Assembly (NCBI GenBank): GCA_028228615.1
Contig: JAOJBS010000021.1
Span: 1-40,914 of the forward strand
Length of the DNA: 40,914 bases
DNA from: UBA4421 sp028228615
Lineage (GTDB): Bacteria; Pseudomonadota; Gammaproteobacteria; Pseudomonadales; Azotimanducaceae
Reading direction: 5' to 3'
Numbering within the stretch: the first letter of the stretch is position 1; each line of letters opens with the position of its first letter. Shown piece by piece: positions 1 through 6,187 of this stretch. Position numbers and translations under genes: made by a program. Below the pieces are notes generated by a model. It worked only from the letters and a program-made list of their open reading frames with translations, had not been told where the DNA came from and did not search any database.

Positions 1-1501
1 CAATAAACGCTGCGGCACATACATTGGCATTAATCATGGCCTCTTCAATAATCTGATGAGCCATTAACCGAGGCACACTGGCAACACCCGTCACATGGCC
101 GTGCTCAATTTCAATCACGCCTTCACGGCTATTAAAGTCTAGCCCGCCGCGATCATCCTTGGCCTGACTAAAGGCCAAAAATACCTGCTTGAGCGCGGCA
201 ACGGATGTCAGCACTCCGGGCATATCTTCTTTATTACACGGCAGGGCTTCATCGTTGTCTAAGTGCGCCTGCACTTGTTCATAGGTGAGTCGGCCATGAG
301 AGCGAATGACCGCTTCATAAAACTTGTGCTCGCGCACCACACCTTTAACCGACACTTGCATTTCGCATACCAACGCCAAACGATAAACATCTGGTTTTAG
401 CGAGCACAATTCGTTGGATAAGCCTTCTGGCAACATAGGCACCACAAAGCTGGGCAAGTAGACCGAGGTGGTTCTATTTTGCGCCTCAGTGTCTAAGGCA
501 GAAGTTGGTTTTACGTAATTCGCCACATCGGCAATGGCCACAATAACCTGCCAGCCTTTGCGCCCACCGAGCGACTTGGCATAAACCGCGTCGTCAAAAT
601 CTTTCGCAGTTTCTCCATCAATGGTCACCAAGGGTGTTTGGGTTAAATCAACACGATCAGGATGCTGTCCCAACTGCACAGACTTAGGCAGGCGAGCGAC
701 TGCACGCCCAACGGCGTCAGGCCACTCTGTGGGAATGTCCAAACTTTCTATAGTGGAGCTTATGGCCTGCTCAATAACGGAGTCGGACTTTAAAACGTCA
801 ACCAATGCACCGAACAGACCGTTACGATCTTGATCGAGAATTTGCACCCGCACGGTGTCGCCGTGACCGGCATTGTCTGGTTTGGCATCCAACCTAATCC
901 GGCCGCTAAAGCCGCGGCCAAGCGGATCTACCTGTGGAAACTTGCCCTTGACGTTAAGTACACCCACCACCGGGCGGGGGCTGTATTTGAGTATGCGAGT
1001 GACCACTGCTTGCTCATCAACCACTTTATATTCGATCTCATCGCTGGGTCGTCCAGAAAGCGCACCGCGCTCTGGCTTAGCAAGGGCGAAGCCATCAACA
1101 AATAAGCGCGGCCCAAGGCCCGTTACCAGCCCGGTGAATGCGCCCGCAGTTGGCGCAGACACAACGGTGGCTGGTTGGTCTGGTGCTGTACTTTCTAAGG
1201 TTTCACTCACTGCCGAGTCTGCGTCTTGAGCAGGTGTTTTATTTCTTTTCCGAGCTTTTGCCGGCGAGAGTAGGTATTCGCGATTCTCGTTGGCAACAAT
1301 TTCGCCAAGCCGAACCAAACCACGCAGTATTTGCCGCACGCGCTTTACGCCGTGGGGTTTTGGCACATCAAGTATCTCGACCATTTGCTGCCAAGTAATG
1401 GGCACTGGGTGCTCAGCTAAAAGGTCGATGACTCGCCGGGCATTCAAGACGCGTTGCTGAGCACTTCCAGCCGAAGTATTCGTATCATTAGACTTCGACA
1501 A
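1..1501 (-). CDS. rnr: Ribonuclease R, 5' part only (runs off the left edge)
   Basis: Processive 3'-5' exoribonuclease of the RNB family, which degrades structured RNA. About 500 N-terminal residues are visible of a family length near 800. The N-terminal third has a helix-turn-helix-like region followed by a K/R-rich linker and cold-shock-type strands. The RNB signature, VTIDGETAKDFDDAVYA, is near residue 300 and carries the metal-binding aspartates; it is followed by IADVANYV and a P-MLPE-LSN block typical of the family. I chose the TTG at 1501 as start: AGAAGG lies 8 nt upstream, whereas the in-frame GTG at 1510 overlaps that ribosome-binding site, and a stop lies two codons further up. The S1 and C-terminal domains are outside the window. 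Divergent from tRNA-Leu. Confidence 0.95.
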   Translation of the reverse strand, partial: MSKSNDTNTSAGSAQQRVLNARRVIDLLAEHPVPITWQQMVEILDVPKPHGVKRVRQILRGLVRLGEIVANENREYLLSPAKARKRNKTPAQDADSAVSETLESTAPDQPATVVSAPTAGAFTGLVTGLGPRLFVDGFALAKPERGALSGRPSDEIEYKVVDEQAVVTRILKYSPRPVVGVLNVKGKFPQVDPLGRGFSGRIRLDAKPDNAGHGDTVRVQILDQDRNGLFGALVDVLKSDSVIEQAISSTIESLDIPTEWPDAVGRAVARLPKSVQLGQHPDRVDLTQTPLVTIDGETAKDFDDAVYAKSLGGRKGWQVIVAIADVANYVKPTSALDTEAQNRTTSVYLPSFVVPMLPEGLSNELCSLKPDVYRLALVCEMQVSVKGVVREHKFYEAVIRSHGRLTYEQVQAHLDNDEALPCNKEDMPGVLTSVAALKQVFLAFSQAKDDRGGLDFNSREGVIEIEHGHVTGVASVPRLMAHQIIEEAMINANVCAAAFI

Positions 1502-1503
1502 GT

Positions 1504-1533
1504 TTGACACCTTCTATTAATTTTAAGTAAAGT
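1504..1533 (+). promoter_or_regulatory. Putative promoter of tRNA-Leu
   Basis: A perfect -35 hexamer TTGACA (1504-1509) is followed after 18 nt by TAAAGT (1528-1533), a 4/6 match to the -10. A GC-rich stretch (CCGCGG) follows, like the discriminator of stable-RNA promoters. The predicted start is about 15-20 nt before the tRNA. The -35 overlaps the translation start of the divergent rnr gene. Confidence 0.5.
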
Positions 1534-1557
1534 CCGCGGCCTTATCAGACCGCACAT

Positions 1558-1644
1558 GCCCAGGTGGTGAAATTGGTAGACACGCTAGCTTCAGGTGCTA
1601 GTGGCCGTAAGGCCGTGGAGGTTCAAGTCCTCTTCTGGGCACCA
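1558..1644 (+). tRNA. tRNA-Leu (anticodon CAG)
   Basis: Class II tRNA of 87 nt with an encoded CCA end (1642-1644). The acceptor stem GCCCAGG pairs with TCTGGGC, with one G-T pair at position 7. The anticodon stem is CTAGC/GCTAG around the loop TTCAGGT, giving anticodon CAG at 1592-1594, which reads CUG. A long variable arm (GGCC-GTAA-GGCC) and the T-loop GTTCAAGTCC confirm leucine class II form. Confidence 0.97.
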
Positions 1645-1655
1645 CTTTCGGCATT

Positions 1656-1678
1656 AAAAATGCGCCGCCTCTGGCGCA
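1656..1678 (-). terminator. Minus-strand hairpin with short T-run
   Basis: TGCGCC and GGCGCA (1661-1678) form a 6-bp stem. Read on the minus strand it is followed by five T. It would stop minus-strand transcription before it enters the tRNA gene. It has no T-run on the plus strand, so it is a poor terminator for the tRNA itself. Confidence 0.45.
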
Positions 1679-1895
1679 CTGATCCCACCCAACCTGTTAA
1701 CCAAACCACCTCAGAAAAATGCAGCCGGGCGAACGTTATTTCAATGCGCCACGATAACAGAAGAACCGCCGCTATTGGCAAAGAGAAATGCCCCCAAACC
1801 CTAGACGCATAGCTTTTGGATTTCTGGTCACAGAAAAAATAATGCAGGGCGGCGGACAAATTAGGGGGCAAAAAAGGTGGGCTGAAAAGGAAGGC

Positions 1896-1931
1896 AAAAA
1901 AAAGCCCAGATGCTTACTACTCCATCTGGGC
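1896..1931 (-). terminator. Strong intrinsic terminator of the candidate sRNA
   Basis: A 9-bp GC-rich stem (1904-1912 with 1923-1931) and a 10-nt loop are followed on the minus strand by eight T. The plus strand shows no T-run, so it works in the minus direction, where no protein gene lies upstream. Confidence 0.8.
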
Positions 1932-2015
1932 GTCAGTGGCTGAAATCTCAGCCTATTTATTCCCTTACCGCTCTTATGGCGACAATGATTTGGCACTCGG
2001 TACTGCTGAGTGCAC
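1896..2015 (-). ncRNA. Candidate sigma-54-dependent small RNA, about 120 nt
   Basis: The predicted transcript starts with G at 2015, 12 nt after the -12 element of a sigma-54-type promoter. It begins with a 6-bp hairpin (GCACTC/GAGTGC, loop of 9 nt), then an unpaired A-rich stretch of about 40 nt. A second hairpin follows (GGCTGA-GATT-TCAGCC), then a terminator: a 9-bp stem GCCCAGATG/CATCTGGGC (1904-1931) and eight T (1896-1903). No coding frame fits. The layout of two 3' hairpins resembles Spot 42, but I see no real sequence homology to it. By analogy NrsZ of Pseudomonas is a nitrogen-responsive NtrC/sigma-54 sRNA; kinship is not claimed. Transcription and function are inferred. Confidence 0.55.
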
Positions 2016-2026
2016 GACTTAGTGAT

Positions 2027-2041
2027 GCAATAATTAGGCCG
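2027..2041 (-). promoter_or_regulatory. Putative sigma-54 (-24/-12) promoter
   Basis: On the minus strand the sequence CGGCCTAATTATTGCA has GG (2040-2039), exactly ten bases, then GC (2028-2027), with TTGCA at the -12 element as in the consensus TGGCACG-N4-TTGCW. The -24 element is less perfect (CGGCCT for TGGCAC). The start 12 nt downstream is a G that begins the first hairpin of the candidate RNA. Confidence 0.5.
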
Positions 2042-2078
2042 CTCAAAATGACCCAAAATCGCCTGTTTTGGCGCTTTT

Positions 2079-2095
2079 GCGCACTGAAATTGCGC
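2079..2095. promoter_or_regulatory. NtrC-like dyad B
   Basis: GCAC-N7-GCGC inside the 17-bp dyad GCGCACTGAAATTGCGC. It keeps the GCAC-N7-GTGC spacing of NtrC sites with one substitution. Its centre is about 73 bp upstream of the predicted sRNA start. Confidence 0.4.
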
Positions 2096-2110
2096 TTTAG
2101 GCAATTTGCC

Positions 2111-2127
2111 CGCACCGTTTTAATGCG
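2111..2127. promoter_or_regulatory. NtrC-like dyad A
   Basis: Read on the minus strand, CGCATTAAAACGGTGCG matches the consensus TGCACCAAAATGGTGCA at 12 of 17 positions. Its centre lies 31 bp, about three helical turns, from dyad B, like the paired NtrC sites before glnA. A further half-site TTGGTGCAA lies next to it at 2129-2137. Confidence 0.4.
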
Positions 2128-2243
2128 TTGGTGCAATTAGCTTCGAGGGAAGCACTTTGGCAGACATTGAGTATTTCTTATTTTTTTGCCACATTCGCCA
2201 ACAACATTAAGCACACCAATAAGAATAAAAATACGAGCGGAAT

Positions 2244-2807
2244 ATGTGGAAATTGACCTTACTCATAGCGGGATTACTTTCTATAACTGGCGTTCAAGCG
2301 GACGACAAAACTGGCAACTGGGATTTCTATTCCGGCGCCACAGCCTCTGAGCGCTACGCGTCCCTTGATGCAAACAGTTCAGAGCAATTTTACTTCGGCG
2401 CCCCTAGTTTGGTGCTCTACTGTATACAAGGCCAAGGCAATTTTGGTGCCTTTGTCCGCTGGAACAAGTTCATTGGTAACACCATTCACCCCATCCACCT
2501 GCAACTTGATCAAGAACCAACTTTGCTAATGTCCTGGTTCGCGGGCGTTGAGGGGGAGAATAGCTGGCTGCCCGCAGGCCGCTTTACCAGCAAAGTGCGC
2601 TGCGACAACGATCACTGTGCTGGCCCAAGCAGAGTCACTATGACGCGACTTGATTTGATCGGAAAAATGCTGAAGGCGAAGAACATAAGCGTTGCGACCA
2701 CAGACAATGACGGCAACTCTTGGTCCGCAGTATTTGCCTCCATTGGTATGAGAATGGCGGCGAGAGAAACCCTTGGCTTTTGCGGGATCAATGCGCACGC
2801 GCTTTAA
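2244..2807 (+). CDS. Secreted protein of unknown function
   Basis: 187 residues with a typical Sec signal peptide (residues 1-19, cleavage after VQA). The mature part has four cysteines: one in the segment LVLYC, two in RCDNDHC and one near the C-terminus (GFCG). The pattern of a cysteine-bearing strand, an acidic-aliphatic strand block, a segment RLD, and a C-terminal FCG faintly recalls VasI-like proteins linked to type VI secretion. No other secretion gene is near, so this is only a fold-level impression. The ribosome-binding site is weak (GAGCGGA). Exported, probably periplasmic. Confidence 0.65.
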   Translation: MWKLTLLIAGLLSITGVQADDKTGNWDFYSGATASERYASLDANSSEQFYFGAPSLVLYCIQGQGNFGAFVRWNKFIGNTIHPIHLQLDQEPTLLMSWFAGVEGENSWLPAGRFTSKVRCDNDHCAGPSRVTMTRLDLIGKMLKAKNISVATTDNDGNSWSAVFASIGMRMAARETLGFCGINAHAL

Positions 2808-2914
2808 ACCGCTCAGCGACATTCCCACCTTGCACTCACTCGGCGCTCACCGGCATTTCACAAAGGTTTCGCCAAGCTGTTGTTGTACTTGGCTTTCTAT
2901 AAAGGGTTATGAAT

Positions 2915-3496
2915 ATGAAACATCTAATCACAACGATATTGAGCATGGTTTGTATAACGCTGAGTGTCTCAGCCCAAAGTATTGAGTCTCTTGGCTATTC
3001 TGTAGTGGCCAGCGACGGCGACATTGAGATCCGCAAATATGCGCCACACTTGCTGGCATCTGTCCGAGTAGCAGGGGATTTTGAAGAGGCAGGCTCCAAA
3101 GCATTTCGTCCGCTGTTTAAATTTATTACGGGCGAGAACACAAGCGATGCAAAAATTGCTATGACAGCGCCGGTCTTACAGACCAGCGACGCCAACGAAT
3201 GGTTGATCTCATTTGTCATGCCCAGAGAGTACGACCTCGAGAGTTTACCCGTGCCCGCGTCCGCGGTCGTAGAAGTGAGCAGCCAACCTGAAATAGTTAT
3301 GGCAGCCATGGAATACAGCGGCGGTTGGAGCAAAAAGCGCTACCTGAAGCACGAGGCTTTAATGAAGCAGGCCCTTGCGAGCGGCGGCTACCGGTCTTGT
3401 GGCGAGCCGAGATGGGCGCGCCACAACGCCCCGTTCACGCCTTGGTTTTTGCGCAAGAACGAAATCTTGGTACCTCTTTGTGGCTTGGATATGTAG
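2915..3496 (+). CDS. SOUL family haem-binding-like protein, exported
   Basis: 193 residues from the ATG at 2915. That start is preferred over the ATG at 2909 because AAGGG lies 8 nt upstream. A signal peptide covers about the first 20 residues (cleavage near SVSA-QS). The SOUL signature is clear: IEIRKYAPHLLASV near the N-terminus, then KIAMTAPV followed by a WLISFVMP strand, and a C-terminal PFTPWFLRKNEI segment. Family members bind haem or tetrapyrroles weakly; the bacterial role is not settled. The stop codon lies in the first unit of a tandem duplication (3487-3525). Confidence 0.85.
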   Translation: MKHLITTILSMVCITLSVSAQSIESLGYSVVASDGDIEIRKYAPHLLASVRVAGDFEEAGSKAFRPLFKFITGENTSDAKIAMTAPVLQTSDANEWLISFVMPREYDLESLPVPASAVVEVSSQPEIVMAAMEYSGGWSKKRYLKHEALMKQALASGGYRSCGEPRWARHNAPFTPWFLRKNEILVPLCGLDM

Positions 3497-3525
3497 CTCG
3501 GATATGTAGCTTGGAAATCTGCCAC
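3487..3525 (+). repeat. 13-bp tandem duplication over a stop codon
   Basis: GGATATGTAGCTC is followed directly by GGATATGTAGCTT, then a decayed third unit GGAAATCTGCCAC. The stop TAG of the SOUL gene (3494-3496) is in the first unit and is duplicated in the second. Confidence 0.85.
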
Positions 3526-3576
3526 CAGAGGCTGAATGGCAACCGCGACACTTCGGCGGTGGCGCGCATTATCCCT

Positions 3577-4290
3577 CTACCAAGGCAGTTGGCTGCCGTC
3601 TAAACGGTAAAATTGTCCCGTGCCTTCTGCCGACAGTTGTTCAATAAGTTGGTCTAATTTTTCCGCACAGTGCGCTGCTGTTTGCAGCGGTGCCTTGCGT
3701 TGTTTGACAAAATCCTTGGACAAATTACTCACCGTTGTGCCCGGGTGAATGGCCACAATAGTTGGCTCATTACGCCAGCGGCCCGCTTCAATGGCTAAAC
3801 AGCGGATACCCATATTTAGCGCTGCCTTAGACATACGATAACCAAACCACCCACCCAATTGGTTGTCCTCAATGCTGCCCACCTGAGCCGAAAGAAACGC
3901 TGCCTTGAAGCCAGGCACTAGCTTCAGCTTGTTCGCCATTGCCGAAAACAACAAAACCGGCCCAATGGTATTTACCGCAAAGTCATCATGGAGCTTGGCA
4001 CTACGAATGTTGCGCATAGACTTTTCTGGTCCTCCCAAGGGGCCTTGTAGATACCCGCTGGCGCACACCCACCGATGAATCGGCAACTCCATTGCTGCGA
4101 TTTGCTCGGCGCAAGCGGCGATTGCCTGCTCATCGCGCAAGTCACAGGCCAGCCACTGTAACTTGTCATGTGCACTGCGCTTGGGTAGATGGTGTGTCGC
4201 AACAATCCGCTCAATCTCAGGATTTTGCAGGTACCGCTCCAAAAGCGCAGCGCCTATAGCGCCCGCAGCGCCAACAATAAGAACATTCAT
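3577..4290 (-). CDS. Short-chain dehydrogenase/reductase, C-factor (CsgA) type
   Basis: 237-residue NAD(P)-dependent oxidoreductase of the SDR superfamily. The Rossmann glycine motif GAAGAIG is at residues 7-13. A CASG segment (76-79) replaces the usual NNAG, VNTIGP is at 106-111, and the catalytic pair YRMSK is at 151-155 with serines upstream (FLSAQVGS). HPGTTVS near residue 200 is typical of C-factor-like SDRs. Substrate unknown. It is transcribed away from the HiPIP gene. Related SDRs sit in light-responsive LitR clusters of pseudomonads, and a LitR-like regulator is 0.7 kb away, so a shared oxidative or light-stress role is possible. Confidence 0.85.
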   Translation of the reverse strand: MNVLIVGAAGAIGAALLERYLQNPEIERIVATHHLPKRSAHDKLQWLACDLRDEQAIAACAEQIAAMELPIHRWVCASGYLQGPLGGPEKSMRNIRSAKLHDDFAVNTIGPVLLFSAMANKLKLVPGFKAAFLSAQVGSIEDNQLGGWFGYRMSKAALNMGIRCLAIEAGRWRNEPTIVAIHPGTTVSNLSKDFVKQRKAPLQTAAHCAEKLDQLIEQLSAEGTGQFYRLDGSQLPW

Positions 4291-4430
4291 TCACCTTCTC
4301 CCAAACGATCGCGTATTAAAACTACTATTCAATTGAGGCATCTTTCGCCTACAAAACATGGACAAATCAGTCGCGCCGGTCTGCCTGAGTGCATTATTCT
4401 CAGATATGTCTATATTTGTCCAACTTTAAT

Positions 4431-4459
4431 TTGACATTAAGTTGCCAAAAGGTAATGAT
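4431..4459 (+). promoter_or_regulatory. Possible promoter of the HiPIP gene
   Basis: A perfect TTGACA (4431-4436) is followed after 16-17 nt by TAATGAT, a weak -10. It lies 40 nt before the HiPIP start. Confidence 0.3.
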
Positions 4460-4498
4460 GCACGCTGAAATTTAGACATTATTAATACGGAAAAACAA

Positions 4499-4828
4499 AT
4501 GAGCAAGATAAATCGTAGAGACTTCCTAGCCACTGGTGCGGCGCTTTGGGCCACAGCACTGATTCCTGTTGTGACTCGCGCTGAGCCAACTGCCCCTATT
4601 CTTCAAGAGACGGACGGCATTGCTATTGCCCTGGGCTACAAAAAAGATGCAACAACAGTCGACGTTGCCAAATATCCGAAGCGAGCAGGTGCAAGCGGTG
4701 CCAGTCAATTTTGCTCCAACTGCAGACTGTACAGTGCAAAAACGGAAGCACTTGGTGGGTGTTCGGCCATCCCGAATAAATTGGTTGCAGGCCCCGGCTG
4801 GTGCAACGCGTGGATCCCCACGGCGTAA
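4499..4828 (+). CDS. High-potential iron-sulfur protein (HiPIP) with Tat signal
   Basis: 109 residues. A twin-arginine signal (RRDFLATGA, residues 6-14) exports the folded protein to the periplasm. The mature domain has the four cluster cysteines C72, C75, C88 and C102 in the family order C-x2-C, C and GWC-AW, which ligate one cubane 4Fe-4S cluster. HiPIPs are soluble one-electron carriers, for example between a cytochrome bc1 complex and a terminal oxidase. It stands alone between a divergent SDR and a MerR regulator. The length is normal for a HiPIP precursor. Confidence 0.93.
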   Translation: MSKINRRDFLATGAALWATALIPVVTRAEPTAPILQETDGIAIALGYKKDATTVDVAKYPKRAGASGASQFCSNCRLYSAKTEALGGCSAIPNKLVAGPGWCNAWIPTA

Positions 4829-5029
4829 TCAAATCGATCGAACTTGGTCAACATTTGTACAGCCGTAAATCAGAAAGGCAAAGTTCAGCAAGCCAAGCCC
4901 CTTAAGCCCTGTCTTACGGACCTGAAGCTGAATTATTCGGCCAGCAAAGGTTGCTGATAGACATTAGATTGATAAACCAAGTGCGGAGCAAATAACACAG
5001 CACCCGCACGCAAAATAGGCACGGACAAC

Positions 5030-5944
5030 ATGGACAGACTTACGATAGGCGCAGTGGCAAATCTTACAGGTGTTCCCTCGCACACCCTCAGAAAGTGGGA
5101 GAGCAGACACTCAATTGTTGTTCCTGACCGCAGTGACTCGGGCAGACGCTTCTACAACAACAGCCACGTGCATCGATTGTTGCTTGTAAAAAGACTGATG
5201 TCCGAAGGCCATGCCTTAGGCGAACTTGCGAGACTTGGTACTGATGGCTTAGAGAACCTCAGCTTGCGCCACGATAGAAGCCGCTCGGAAACGTTGGAAG
5301 ACGGCGTTGATGTGGTTGGCCTAAACCTCGCGCCGCTGTTTGAACGTGCTGAGCCAGAAATTTGTCAAAGCTTCAGTTTATTTCCCCAAACTCTGGAAAG
5401 TTGGTTGGACCGGGGTAACAAACCTTCCCGACACCACAAAGCGCTGATGGTTGAAAGCGACACCCTTCCGGACACCACGGTTGAGTCGTTAATTAAGCTG
5501 AGAAACGGCTCCTATCAACGGGTGATTATTGTTTACGCTTTTGCGCCAAGGCGCATTGAACAGTTGCTGGCCAGCCACGGCATCCAGGCGCTTAAATCGC
5601 CAATTACCCCTGAGCATCTGCGCACGATGATGAGCACAAAGTCTTTAGACGTGGCCTCTGAGCCGGTGCAAATTGGTGTCAGTGCATTTAACCCTGAGCA
5701 ACTCTCCAGCATCGCGAACATGATGCCCAGCTTGCACTGCGAATGCCCAAACCACATTGCCAAGTTACTCATAGACATTAGCGGCTTTGAAAAATACTGC
5801 CTGCAATGTAAGGACGATGATCCCAAGGAAAAGGCATTGCACGCCCAGCTTGCTGAGATGTCTGCTAGAGCTAGAACCATATTTGAGAGCGCATTGAGAT
5901 CAGTGGCTGTGGCAGACGGTTTAGACTTGGATAATTTACCTTAA
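5030..5944 (+). CDS. MerR family regulator, LitR/CarH-like
   Basis: 304 residues. The N-terminal winged helix (1-70) has the CarH/LitR pattern HTLRKWESRH (18-27). The middle part (about 95-215) sits where light-sensing relatives carry a cobalamin-binding domain, but I see no DxHxxG motif, so B12 binding is doubtful. The C-terminus has a cysteine group, C237-E-C239 and C257-x2-C260 with H242, which could bind metal or a cluster; similar CECP motifs occur in LitR relatives that lack a B12 site. It probably regulates nearby genes such as the HiPIP or SDR. A terminator follows. Confidence 0.85.
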   Translation: MDRLTIGAVANLTGVPSHTLRKWESRHSIVVPDRSDSGRRFYNNSHVHRLLLVKRLMSEGHALGELARLGTDGLENLSLRHDRSRSETLEDGVDVVGLNLAPLFERAEPEICQSFSLFPQTLESWLDRGNKPSRHHKALMVESDTLPDTTVESLIKLRNGSYQRVIIVYAFAPRRIEQLLASHGIQALKSPITPEHLRTMMSTKSLDVASEPVQIGVSAFNPEQLSSIANMMPSLHCECPNHIAKLLIDISGFEKYCLQCKDDDPKEKALHAQLAEMSARARTIFESALRSVAVADGLDLDNLP

Positions 5945-5966
5945 GCTAAACATCGACTGCATTGGG

Positions 5967-5995
5967 AAGGCACTCGCGCTTGGTGAGTGCCTTTT
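5967..5995 (+). terminator. Intrinsic terminator after the MerR gene
   Basis: AAGGCACTC and GAGTGCCTT form a 9-bp stem (5967-5975 with 5985-5993) with a 9-nt loop, ending in TTTT. Confidence 0.8.
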
Positions 5996-6075
5996 CAGCA
6001 ATACCGGCAGCTACAGCCAAGCTATCTCTAACCCGCCCCGGAACTGTGCGACCTAGCGCTTCGCTCTTGCCCTAA

Positions 6076-6106
6076 AAGCTTAGTAGCTTAGGAGTTTGGG
6101 AAACTC
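6076..6106. promoter_or_regulatory. Two adjacent dyads upstream of dgoK
   Basis: AAGCT-TAGT-AGCTT (6076-6089) is followed by the 15-bp dyad GAGTTT-GGG-AAACTC (6092-6106). They lie about 90 bp before dgoK and could be operators for a sugar-acid regulator. No regulator gene for this operon is adjacent. Confidence 0.35.
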
Positions 6107-6187
6107 TGCCCCTCCTTTTCACGCTTTAAGCGCCCCAGCAAAATTCTCGGTAGACTAGGGACAAACTGTAAAACTAGTCCGAGTGAA

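Larger units (their letters stand above)
1645..2243. other. Gene-free stretch with hairpins and a candidate sRNA locus
   Basis: There is no convincing protein gene between tRNA-Leu and 2244. The short open frames here lack ribosome-binding sites and family resemblance. The stretch holds a hairpin with a minus-strand T-run (1656-1678), the candidate sRNA (1896-2015), and a dyad-rich upstream zone (2060-2136) containing GCC-TGTTTT-GGC, GCGC-TTTT-GCGC and the palindrome GGCAATTTGCC at 2100-2110. Confidence 0.6.

Noticed and set aside
1988..2003. Plus-strand TGGCAC with a downstream CTGC as a sigma-54 promoter for the gene at 2244
   Set aside because: The GG to GC spacing is 11 rather than 10 bp and the -12 part is poor; the minus-strand element fits better.
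1896..2015. Assignment of the candidate sRNA to Spot 42
   Set aside because: Only the layout of the last two hairpins is alike. The 5' part and the promoter differ, and Spot 42 is known from enterobacteria and vibrios.
1623..2104. Minus-strand open frames of 82 and 110 codons
   Set aside because: No ribosome-binding site, no family resemblance, and they run through the terminator and hairpins of the candidate sRNA.
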